DNA from: Deltaproteobacteria bacterium
GTDB taxonomy: Bacteria > Desulfobacterota > BSN033 > UBA1163
Length of the DNA stretch: 12,825 bases
Assembly: GCA_016875255.1 (NCBI GenBank)
Contig: VGRU01000090.1
Coordinates: forward strand, 1 to 12,825
Direction: 5' to 3'
The notes under the pieces are model-generated. The model worked only from the letters and a program-made list of their open reading frames with translations, was not told the origin of the DNA and did no database searches. The stretch's first letter is position 1. Every line of letters begins with the position of its first letter. Shown here piece after piece: positions 7,193-12,825 of the stretch. Position numbers and translations under genes: made by a program.

Positions 7193-7215
7193 AGGAAATG
7201 CACTTCGCATTTCCT
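7193..7215. repeat. Perfect 9-bp hairpin
   Basis: AGGAAATGC, a 5-nt spacer ACTTC, then GCATTTCCT: a perfect stem in the gene-free stretch between pfkA and the Bro-N gene. On the plus strand it is followed by TTATT, and on the minus strand by CTTATCC, so neither side has the T-run of a convincing intrinsic terminator. Confidence 0.5.
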
Positions 7216-7348
7216 TTATTGCGGGGGGTGATTGTGCCCCAATGTATCAAAAAGGGGCCTAAAAATCAAATGGAATTTGAAATTCTTCGCTCTAACGAGA
7301 CTATATCCTCGGTCTATTCACGATTCGACAAGCCCTGTCCTAAAGGAA

Positions 7349-7381
7349 CCGTTCACCCTTCGAGGGCCTCAGGGCGAACGG
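7349..7381. repeat. REP-like palindrome
   Basis: A 33-nt imperfect palindrome with 11-bp arms (CCGTTCACCCT and AGGGCGAACGG), one A/C mismatch on the plus strand that becomes a G-U pair in minus-strand RNA, and the central CGAGGGCCTC. It matches the form of the widespread REP class that reads GTTCGCCCTGAG...TCGAAGGGTGAAC. A degenerate TTCGACAAGCCCTGTCC just beside it (from about 7324) may be a decayed second unit. It sits downstream of pfkA in the direction of transcription. Confidence 0.65.
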
Positions 7382-7609
7382 CTAATTGTGATACAGCCTC
7401 AAGGAAGAGAAAGAACTTATCCGTATTCGCACTTGCTTCGGAATATAGAGTTATTCCACAATCCACCTTCCACCTTCTACTACAGGACCTCCCCCAAAGA
7501 GTGTCCATCGTCCAAAATATTTTAGAAGTGATGGAGGGACTGAAATTGGGGGTTAAACCTGTGATTTTGCGATGGAGTGGTGGGTGTATAGGACAGGGAT
7601 AGGGTTCAG

Positions 7610-8578
7610 TTATCTTGCGAGAACCTGGGCCATCCTCCAGAGCGAGAGATCGAGGGGTTTCTTTTTCGAGACGACCTCGATTAGGGGGGTGACAGCGATT
7701 TTTCCCTGAAGAAGGCCGATCAATACGCCATGCTCACCTCTGGCCAAGCAGTCCGTGGCTGCAGATCCCAAACGCGTTCCGAGGAGACGGTCAAAAGCGG
7801 TCGGAGTTCCTCCCCGCTGAACATAACCCAGAATGGTAACCCGCAGCTCAAAACCGAGCTCTCGATGTTCCTGAAAGTATTGTTCCAGCCTCCGGGCGTT
7901 GTAATAGGCGCCCTCTGCTACCACGACGAGGGCGTGGGTTTTTCCCCGCTGGTAGGCTTCGCGAAGTTCTTTGGCAAGCTCCCCCGGATTCGTCTCCGCT
8001 TCCGGAAGGATAATGGCTTCGGCCCCGCCGGCAATCCCCGTCATCAGAGCCAAATAACCGCATTCCCTGCCCATCACCTCGACGAGGATCGCCCGCTGGT
8101 GTGAGGAGGCGGTCACTTTCAGCCGGTCAATGGCTTCGAGGGCAATATTGAGGGCCGTGTCCACACCGAGGGTGATCTCTGATCCATAGAGGTCGTTGTC
8201 AATGGTGGAGGCCACGCCCACGACCGGAAAACCTTTCATAGAGAGGGCATGGGTACCTGTCTGGGATCCGTTGCCTCCGATCACCACCAGTCCTTCGATG
8301 CCCTGCTGGTTAAGGAAGTTCAGGGCCTTCTGCAATCCCTCATCGGTTCTAAATTCAGGGGAGCGGGAGCTTCCCAGAAGGGTGCCTCCCTGCTGAATGA
8401 TACCGCTGACATCCCGGAGTCCAAGGCTTTTTGCACTGCCGGTGATCAACCCCGCATAACCCCGATCAATGCCGTAAACCTTCCAGCCCTTCTCTATTCC
8501 GGTTCGAACCACAGCCCGGATCGCCGCATTCATTCCAGGGGCGTCCCCTCCGCTCGTTAATACAGCAATTCGTTTCAT
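7610..8578 (-). CDS. pfkA: 6-phosphofructokinase (PfkA family)
   Basis: Phosphorylates fructose 6-phosphate to fructose 1,6-bisphosphate, the committed step of glycolysis, in the cytoplasm. The 322 residues are collinear with E. coli PfkA: TSGGDAPGMNAAIR at 8-21, GGTLLGSSRSPEF at 64-76, the donor loop GGNGS at 101-105, TIDND at 125-129, SSHQRAILVEVMGRECGYLAL in the middle and YVQRGGTPTAFDR near the end. Two substitutions stand out. E. coli Asp103, which contacts the Mg-nucleotide, is Asn103 here, and Gly124 is Ser124. Gly104, typical of ATP users, is retained; pyrophosphate users usually have Asp104 and Lys124. ATP dependence is therefore the best guess but is not certain. The ATG has an AAGGAG 6 nt upstream. 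The coiled-coil gene lies 92 nt before it in the same direction. Confidence 0.95.
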   Translation of the reverse strand: MKRIAVLTSGGDAPGMNAAIRAVVRTGIEKGWKVYGIDRGYAGLITGSAKSLGLRDVSGIIQQGGTLLGSSRSPEFRTDEGLQKALNFLNQQGIEGLVVIGGNGSQTGTHALSMKGFPVVGVASTIDNDLYGSEITLGVDTALNIALEAIDRLKVTASSHQRAILVEVMGRECGYLALMTGIAGGAEAIILPEAETNPGELAKELREAYQRGKTHALVVVAEGAYYNARRLEQYFQEHRELGFELRVTILGYVQRGGTPTAFDRLLGTRLGSAATDCLARGEHGVLIGLLQGKIAVTPLIEVVSKKKPLDLSLWRMAQVLAR

Positions 8579-8670
8579 TTTTTCTCCTTAAGTCTCATTC
8601 GGTTAAGGCGTTTTTAAAAATATGGAAAGGGTGGAGTAACGATGGCAGGGTTCTTTTTAAAAAGTGTCGT

Positions 8671-8973
8671 TTAATGAGTTATGATTTTCTCTAACTCTTT
8701 TACTCGACGGTCGAGATCATCCACACGTTTGTTGAGGTCAAGATAGGAAACTCGTATGACAGCCGAAAGGTCAGCCCCGACAGAATCTATCTTTTCAGTT
8801 AATCCCTTTTCCACTCGCCCCATCTTTTCATGAACATTCGTTACCCCTTCGGCTACCAGTTCAATTTTCTGCATCAGTTCTTCAGATACGATTTTGAATT
8901 CATGGACAATCCTTTCTTCTAACTCTGCAAGGTCTTTCTTGGTTGTAAATTTTTCTTCGTTTCTTTGAGACAT
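8671..8973 (-). CDS. Small coiled-coil protein of unknown function
   Basis: A 100-residue, highly charged, almost wholly helical protein without signal peptide or membrane segment. Heptad-like spacing of hydrophobic residues runs through most of it (LAELEERIVHEFKIVSEEL, then VTNVHEKMGRVEKGL, then LNKRVDDLDRRVKELEKII), so it should form a coiled-coil oligomer. It contains no cysteine and no catalytic motif. I do not recognise a named family; similar short coiled-coil proteins are common next to unrelated genes in Deltaproteobacteria. The ATG follows GAGG with a 9-nt spacer, and a possible promoter lies just upstream. The 92-nt gap to pfkA allows but does not prove co-transcription. Confidence concerns its being a real gene. 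Confidence 0.75.
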   Translation of the reverse strand: MSQRNEEKFTTKKDLAELEERIVHEFKIVSEELMQKIELVAEGVTNVHEKMGRVEKGLTEKIDSVGADLSAVIRVSYLDLNKRVDDLDRRVKELEKIITH

Positions 8974-8999
8974 AATTAAATACCTCGTTGTCTAAAATT

Positions 9000-9028
9000 T
9001 TAATATCAGAATTTCAATAAAAAATCAA
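9000..9028 (-). promoter_or_regulatory. Candidate sigma-70-type promoter for the coiled-coil gene
   Basis: Minus-strand TTGATT (9028-9023), a 17-nt spacer and TATTAA (9005-9000), each 4 of 6 matches to consensus, in a strongly A/T-rich stretch 27 nt before the ATG. Such matches arise easily in A/T-rich DNA. Confidence 0.35.
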
Positions 9029-9080
9029 AACTTTTTTATGTTCATCCGGCCTTTTGGGAGGTGCCTGCCTTTTCTTGTAA

Positions 9081-9113
9081 CCCCCCTCTATTCCCCCCTT
9101 AACCTAGGGGGGG
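9081..9113. repeat. C/G-rich intergenic palindrome
   Basis: Runs of C (9081-9086 and 9093-9098) followed by TTAACCTA and a G run (9107-9113) make a 7-bp stem, CCCCCCT with AGGGGGG, between the HAD gene and the coiled-coil gene. It resembles in style, but does not match in detail, the repeats at 9827-9902 and 10720-10794. No T-run follows on the minus strand, so a terminator role is doubtful. Confidence 0.45.
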
Positions 9114-9149
9114 ATGAATGAGTGAAGAGAGAAAGAAAAAATAACTTAC

Positions 9150-9782
9150 TTATGTGAAGAACCGGAATTTTATCAGATTATCTTTTAGGTCCTGGCAAGA
9201 AATAAAATGGATACCCCGCATTCCTAATGAAATGGAAACGCCTATATGGGTTTTCATGTCGTCGATGAAGAGGATCTTTTCGGGTTCAACCCCTGCCCAC
9301 TCGATGGCTTTTTGAAAGATTTCCAAAGCCGGCTTCTTAAATCCCACCTCGTGAGATAGAATCCATTTGTCAAAGATCTTGGTCACAGGAAACTTTGAGA
9401 GGATGTAGTCAAAATGCAGGGGGTTGGTGTTGGAAAGGAGGCCGAGCCTCTTTTCTCCTTTTAATGAGCGGATGATTTCAGAAACGTCGTCATTCTCCCA
9501 GAAGATATCGTTCCAAATCGGAATAAATTCCTCGAAGGAGAGGGTGAGCTGAAGATGCTCTTTTAGAGACTGGAAAAAATCGAGAGAAGATACCTTTCCG
9601 ACTTCGTAACCATTGATCGCCCCGTTTTCAAAGTTAAAAAGATAAGAGAATATCCTCTTGGGGTCCTGAAAATCCTCATTTTTAGTAAATCGGGAGAGTT
9701 TTTCGGCAATCTGGTGATGATTAAATGGAAGGATGACATTGCCGAGGTCGAACAAGATGACGTCAATAGATTTTCTATCCAT
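9150..9782 (-). CDS. HAD-superfamily phosphatase, YihX-like
   Basis: Predicted cytoplasmic phosphatase of HAD subfamily IA. With the start at MDRKS the protein has 210 residues. Motif I is FDLGNV with nucleophile Asp12; the DxG form in place of DxD is shared with E. coli YihX, an alpha-glucose-1-phosphate phosphatase. Motif II is LLSNTNPLHF (Ser117), motif III the FKKP lysine near 149-150, and motif IV IDD at 173-175. The alpha-helical cap lies between motifs I and II. The substrate cannot be read from sequence; a sugar phosphate is plausible given YihX. The start is chosen because the motif-I strand should begin within the first ten residues. The frame continues upstream for 16 codons, but neither start has a clear Shine-Dalgarno. 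It is separated from hemD by a palindromic repeat. Confidence 0.85.
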   Translation of the reverse strand: MDRKSIDVILFDLGNVILPFNHHQIAEKLSRFTKNEDFQDPKRIFSYLFNFENGAINGYEVGKVSSLDFFQSLKEHLQLTLSFEEFIPIWNDIFWENDDVSEIIRSLKGEKRLGLLSNTNPLHFDYILSKFPVTKIFDKWILSHEVGFKKPALEIFQKAIEWAGVEPEKILFIDDMKTHIGVSISLGMRGIHFISCQDLKDNLIKFRFFT

Positions 9783-9826
9783 TGTCAAACATTGCTGGTT
9801 ATCAATATAACACCAGAAATTAAATT

Positions 9827-9902
9827 CCAATCAACAATAACGCCCCCCGACCCCCTCTTATTTTAAGAGGGGGAGAGGGGGAGTTACTCTTTTTAACATT
9901 GG
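9827..9902. repeat. Palindromic intergenic repeat, copy B
   Basis: The 62-nt core (9841-9902) matches copy A (10733-10794) at about 56 of 62 positions by eye, and similarity extends a little to the left. It contains a perfect 10-bp stem, CCCCCTCTTA and TAAGAGGGGG, around a 3-nt loop (9851-9873). It lies between hemD and the HAD gene and just touches the hemD end. Confidence 0.75.
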
Positions 9903-10685
9903 TTATTTTTTAAAGTATTCAACGATCACTTGAGTCAATCCAGGAATTGTATATTCCTTGGGCTGGATATGAACCTTCAAGCCAGCTTCCCTTACGGTTC
10001 GGGCAGTGATCGGCCCGATGCAGGCAATGGCCACCCCTTTTAAAAGGTTTTTCAAGGCCTCTTTTTTCAGGAGATCAATGAAATGGGTGACCGTTGAAGA
10101 GGAGGTGAAGGTGATGACATCGACTTCCTTTTTCTTTAGAAGTCGCTTCAATCTCATTGCCCCTCCTTTTGGTTTGACCGTCCGGTAGGCCTCGACGACA
10201 TCGACCCTTGCCCCCATCCTTCTCAGACCTTCTGGCAGGACATCTCTCGCTTTTTTCGCCCTGGCCAGAAGAATTTGTTTTCCCTCAATGCCGATCCTCT
10301 CAAATCCCCTGAGAATCGATTCGGCAACAAATTCTTTCGGGATATAGTCGACCCGGGCCCCTCTCTTTTTCAACTGTTCCGCCGTTGCAGGGCCGATCGC
10401 ACAAATCTTTGAGCCTGAGAGAGAGCGTCGATTCTTACTTCTCTCTTTCAACCTCTGATAGAAGAAGTTGACTCCATTGGCGCTGGTGAAGATGATCCAG
10501 TCATAGGATTTGAGTTGGGAGATGGCGCGGTCCATCCCCTTCCAACTGGAAGGTGGGACAATCTCAATGGTGGGGAATTCAATGACCTCTGCTCCGAATT
10601 TCTTGAGTCGTGTTGCAAATTCTACAGACTGCTCTCGGGCACGGGTGATGAGAATTATTTTTTCGCTAAGAGGCATTTTAATCAA
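9903..10685 (-). CDS. hemD: Uroporphyrinogen-III synthase
   Basis: Closes hydroxymethylbilane, the HemC product, into uroporphyrinogen III with inversion of ring D, the branch point to haem, sirohaem and cobalamin. The 260 residues have the two-lobed HemD pattern: IILITRAREQSVEFATRLKKFGAEV at the start, DWIIFTSANGVNFF and ICAIGPATAEQLKKRGA in one lobe, DVITFTSSSTVTHF and IACIGPITARTVREAGL in the other. HemD is poorly conserved, so these repeated TSANG/TSSST and IGP-TA motifs and the adjacent hemC carry the call. The start is a TTG at 10685 with GGAGG 5 nt upstream; the first ATG, 9 nt further in, would leave a 14-nt spacer. Unusually for the pair, 147 nt containing a palindromic element separate it from hemC. 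Confidence 0.92.
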   Translation of the reverse strand: MIKMPLSEKIILITRAREQSVEFATRLKKFGAEVIEFPTIEIVPPSSWKGMDRAISQLKSYDWIIFTSANGVNFFYQRLKERSKNRRSLSGSKICAIGPATAEQLKKRGARVDYIPKEFVAESILRGFERIGIEGKQILLARAKKARDVLPEGLRRMGARVDVVEAYRTVKPKGGAMRLKRLLKKKEVDVITFTSSSTVTHFIDLLKKEALKNLLKGVAIACIGPITARTVREAGLKVHIQPKEYTIPGLTQVIVEYFKK

Positions 10686-10711
10686 AACGACCTCCGTACC
10701 AATGCAAACTG

Positions 10712-10834
10712 AAAATACCCAATAACCAATAGCGCCCCCCGACTCCCTCTTATATTAAGAGGGGGAGAGGGGGAGTTATTCTTTGGGACATTGGCCATTG
10801 AGTTTTTGGTCATTATTGGGTTGTTGGGTATTTT
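10712..10834. repeat. Imperfect inverted-repeat element between hemC and hemD (contains repeat copy A)
   Basis: Left arm AAAATACCCAATAACCAATA (10712-10731) pairs with the right arm (10814-10834) with one substitution and one inserted base. Inside is repeat copy A (10720-10794) with its own stem, CTCCCTCTTA and TAAGAGGGGG (10743-10765). The right arm overlaps the hemC stop codon. At about 123 bp with terminal inverted repeats it looks like a miniature palindromic insertion; no flanking target duplication was identified. Confidence 0.65.
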
Positions 10835-11777
10835 ATTTAGCTGTCCCTGATTTCTGATATACTTCTTCCAGAATTTCCCCCGCTCCTTTTTTGAGGAGGA
10901 TCTCTGCCAATTCAACTCCGAGGGCTTCTGCTCGCTCAATCGGTCCTTCGATACGATGTCGGATGAGTCTCTTCCCGTCGATTGTTCCAACCAATCCATC
11001 GATTTGAAGAACCGGATCCATAATCCGGCCGAAGGCGGCAATGGGAACCTGGCAGCCTCCTCCCAGCCTTTTTAGAAATGCCCTTTCCGCGGTAATGGCT
11101 ATGGATGAATCCGGGTCATTCAGGAATCGTATTTTTTCTTCGACTTCCTTGTCACCCACCCTGGTCTCAATTCCTAATGCTCCCTGTCCGATGGCCGGGA
11201 GGGAGATATCAATCGGAAGGATCTCCGTGATCTTCTCATCAAGACCGAGTCTTTTCAGCCCTGCGCAGGCCAGGACAATTCCATCAATGCCCAATGTATT
11301 TAGCTTTTTCAGGCGTGTGTCCAAATTCCCCCTGAGGGGGATCAGTTCAAGATCGCCCCTGGAATGGAGAAGTTGTGCCTGCCGCCTGAGACTGCTTGTC
11401 CCGATCTTTGCTCCCTGAGGCAACTCTTTCAGAGAGATTCCTTCTCTGGAGATGAAGGCATCGCGGGGGTCTTCTCTTTTTGTGATGGCTGAAAGGTGAA
11501 GGCCTTCCGGAAATTCCGTGGGGACATCCTTGATGCTGTGGACGGCGAGATCGATTTTCTTCGCAAGGAGGGCTTCCTCGATCTCTTTGACAAAGAGGCC
11601 CTTTCCTCCGATCTTTGCCAGCGGCACATCCTGAATCTTATCGCCTGTCGTTTTTATTTTTACCAGAGTTCCCCTGAGGGGAGAGTGAGCCTGTTCCAGT
11701 TTCTCCTTCACCCAGTTGGCCTGAAAGAGGGCGAGCTGGCTTGCCCGGGTTCCGATTCTCAGTTCGCGCAGGGTCAT
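10833..11777 (-). CDS. hemC: Hydroxymethylbilane synthase (porphobilinogen deaminase)
   Basis: Joins four porphobilinogen units into hydroxymethylbilane in tetrapyrrole synthesis; HemD uses the product. The 314 residues are collinear with E. coli HemC: RIGTRASQLALFQA at 7-20, KTTGDKI near 42-48, GGKGLFVKEIEEALL at 57-71, AVHSIKDVPTEFP at 79-90 with catalytic Asp84, GTSSLRRQAQL at 126-136, LRGNLDTRLKKL at 148-159, LPAIGQGALGIE at 193-204 and LGGGCQVPIAAFG at 238-250 with Cys242, which carries the dipyrromethane cofactor. All key residues are present. The frame is open upstream, but the ATG giving MTLRELRIGT is chosen because the protein then has the family length and the ATG overlaps the galT stop (ATGA), a sign of coupling. 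Confidence 0.97.
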   Translation of the reverse strand: MTLRELRIGTRASQLALFQANWVKEKLEQAHSPLRGTLVKIKTTGDKIQDVPLAKIGGKGLFVKEIEEALLAKKIDLAVHSIKDVPTEFPEGLHLSAITKREDPRDAFISREGISLKELPQGAKIGTSSLRRQAQLLHSRGDLELIPLRGNLDTRLKKLNTLGIDGIVLACAGLKRLGLDEKITEILPIDISLPAIGQGALGIETRVGDKEVEEKIRFLNDPDSSIAITAERAFLKRLGGGCQVPIAAFGRIMDPVLQIDGLVGTIDGKRLIRHRIEGPIERAEALGVELAEILLKKGAGEILEEVYQKSGTAK

Positions 11778-12772
11778 TGGATTGCAACCCCTCTCAGGAA
11801 TTCTGCGCACTGTTCCGGCAGGGTGGTATTGATGTAAATCCCTGTCCCGATCTCGAATCCGGCAGGCGTGGTCAGTTTGGGAACGATCACGGCATACCAG
11901 TGGTGGTATTTGACATCGCAATCCTCAACCGGAGCGGAGCGGATAATATAGTTGTAATCAGGATCGTTCAATCCGATAGAGATCCTCTTGAGCGTATCCT
12001 GAAGCACGGAGGCAAACTCCATCAACTCCTCGTCCGATATCGAAATGAAGGAAGAATGGTGAATCTTCGGATAAATCCGAGTTTCAAAGGGGGAACGTGA
12101 GGCATAAGGGCAGAGGACGAGGAAGAATTTGGTCTCTTTTACCACCCTCACCTGTTGGCGGCGTTCCTCCTCCATCATTCCACAATAGATGCAATCTCCA
12201 AAAGTATCGCAGGCGAGCTGAGATTGATAGAGCGGATTTCTCACATGGGGAGGGACGATGGGCGTGGCGATGATCTGGGAGTGGGGATGTTCGAGAGAAG
12301 TTCCAGCCCTCTCTCCGTAGTTTCGGAAGATGGTGATAAGGTCGATCCGGCCTGTCTTTGAAAGGGCAATGTATCGTTCCTTGTAAGCCATTACCGTATT
12401 TCTGACCTCCTCCAGATCCATGGTGGCGATCGTCCGGTTATGAAGGGGCGTCTCAATAACCACCTCTGCGATTCCAAAGCCATCCGCCTTAAGGAATCGG
12501 CCCTCATGCTTTCTTTCCGTCGTCAGATGGCTTTGAAGGGCGGCGAACTTGTTCGGGACAACCCGGAGCGACCAGGCTCCGTTCTTTTCAATAGAGAAGA
12601 GGGAAGCGGGGGTCTTTGATTCGTTGCCCGGACAGAAGGGGCAGTCTTCTCTGTAAGGAGGAATCAATTTTTTCTCCTCCTTTTTCTGGAGGAACTGGTC
12701 AGGCCTTTTTGCCCTCTCCGTGGCAATGATGACCCATTCCTTTGAAACCATGTTCTGTCTGAATTCCGGCAT
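11774..12772 (-). CDS. galT: Galactose-1-phosphate uridylyltransferase (GalT family)
   Basis: Exchanges UMP between UDP-glucose and galactose 1-phosphate in the Leloir pathway, or acts on related sugar phosphates. The 332 residues have two HIT-like halves. CPFC at 44-47 and CIYC at 194-197 supply probable zinc or structural cysteines; NYGERAGTSLEHPHSQ (151-166) contains the active-site HPH triad with nucleophile His164; VKYHHWYAVIVPKLT in the C-terminal half is the second HIT-related motif. Length is near the 330-350 of the family. The ATG has GGAGG 6 nt upstream, and its stop overlaps hemC (ATGA), so transcription and probably translation are linked to the haem genes. That pairing has no obvious metabolic reason. 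Some archaeal and bacterial family members use ATP or ADP as donor, so the exact substrate is less sure than the family. Confidence 0.93.
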   Translation of the reverse strand: MPEFRQNMVSKEWVIIATERAKRPDQFLQKKEEKKLIPPYREDCPFCPGNESKTPASLFSIEKNGAWSLRVVPNKFAALQSHLTTERKHEGRFLKADGFGIAEVVIETPLHNRTIATMDLEEVRNTVMAYKERYIALSKTGRIDLITIFRNYGERAGTSLEHPHSQIIATPIVPPHVRNPLYQSQLACDTFGDCIYCGMMEEERRQQVRVVKETKFFLVLCPYASRSPFETRIYPKIHHSSFISISDEELMEFASVLQDTLKRISIGLNDPDYNYIIRSAPVEDCDVKYHHWYAVIVPKLTTPAGFEIGTGIYINTTLPEQCAEFLRGVAIQ

Positions 12773-12773
12773 C

Positions 12774-12825
12774 TTAATCCTCCTCCCTTCGTTCTTCCGC
12801 GGTCAGGTCCGGAAGTTGAAAGAGC
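12774..12825 (-). CDS. C-terminal end of an unidentified upstream gene
   Basis: The last 16 codons of a frame entering from the right edge read LFQLPDLTAEERREED and stop at TAA one base before the galT ATG (TAAGATG). The charged, hydrophilic end and the tight spacing, with the galT ribosome-binding site inside the last codons, look like a true operon junction. Too little is visible to name it. Confidence 0.5.
   Translation of the reverse strand, partial: LFQLPDLTAEERREED

Larger units (their letters stand above)
7048..7609. other. 562-bp gene-free stretch between pfkA and the accessory island
   Basis: No reading frame here shows protein-like character on either strand; the two overlapping plus-strand frames run straight through the hairpin and the REP-like palindrome. 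The stretch holds the Bro-N leader with its AAGGAG (7056-7061), the inverted repeat at 7111-7142, the hairpin at 7193-7215 and the REP-like unit at 7349-7381. There is no CRISPR array and no clear terminator. It marks the border between the chromosomal genes and the Cas island. Confidence 0.6.

Noticed and set aside
7198..7602. Plus-strand frames of 134 and 97 residues in the pfkA/Bro-N gap
   Set aside because: They overlap each other, start inside or beside the 9-bp hairpin, run through the REP-like palindrome, have no Shine-Dalgarno and no protein-like pattern.
7914..7920. Asn103 of PfkA as a likely sequencing error
   Set aside because: The whole loop differs coherently from E. coli (GGNGSQTGT and STIDND), so it looks like a real subgroup feature.
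9851..9873. G/C-rich stems as intrinsic terminators of hemD and hemC
   Set aside because: No T-run follows on the minus strand in either copy; repeat-family membership explains them better.
11778..11921. Longer hemC frame starting within galT
   Set aside because: It would add 48 arginine-rich residues unlike any HemC; it is only an open shadow of galT.

Overview
This 12.8-kb window is a bacterial chromosome segment in which every supportable gene reads on the minus strand. It has two parts. The right half (about 7.6-12.8 kb) holds ordinary chromosomal genes: the tail of an unidentified gene, a galactose-1-phosphate uridylyltransferase (galT), hemC, hemD, a YihX-type HAD phosphatase, a 100-residue coiled-coil protein and a 6-phosphofructokinase. 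The left half (1-7.05 kb) is an accessory island. It starts with a Bro-N/DinD-like protein and continues into a type I-C-like CRISPR-Cas effector operon. The gene set, strong GGAGG ribosome-binding sites and small G/C-rich intergenic palindromes suit a Gram-negative anaerobe of the Desulfobacterota (Deltaproteobacteria) kind, but that is only a guess from sequence style.

The Cas operon, in transcription order, is: a 64-codon cas3 remnant, cas5c, cas8c (with a probable internal gene for the small subunit Cas11c), cas7c, and an intact cas3 that runs off the left edge of the window. Junctions are overlaps of 1 to 11 nt, so the block looks translationally coupled. The expected products are Cas5, Cas8, Cas7 and Cas11, which build the Cascade surveillance complex, and Cas3, which degrades the target DNA. 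No cas1, cas2, cas4, cas6 or CRISPR array is visible. They may lie left of position 1 or elsewhere in the genome.

Four things make this Cas locus unusual. (1) The first gene is a scar: a normal I-C-style Cas3 N-terminus is cut off immediately before its HD metal-binding motif and joined to a short tail that carries the cas5 ribosome-binding site. (2) A second, clearly different Cas3 with intact HD and helicase motifs sits at the far end, after cas7. (3) Cas5 lacks all three residues that correspond to the crRNA-cutting residues of studied Cas5c/d proteins, and no cas6 is present to replace that activity. (4) Inside cas8c there is a strong Shine-Dalgarno sequence and ATG, exactly where an independently translated Cas11c would start.

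Between the island and pfkA lies a 562-bp gene-free stretch with a REP-like palindrome, a perfect hairpin and inverted repeats in front of the Bro-N gene. On the chromosomal side, copies of a C/G-rich palindromic repeat separate hemC from hemD and hemD from the HAD gene. PfkA carries unusual residues at two positions that normally define its phosphoryl-donor site.
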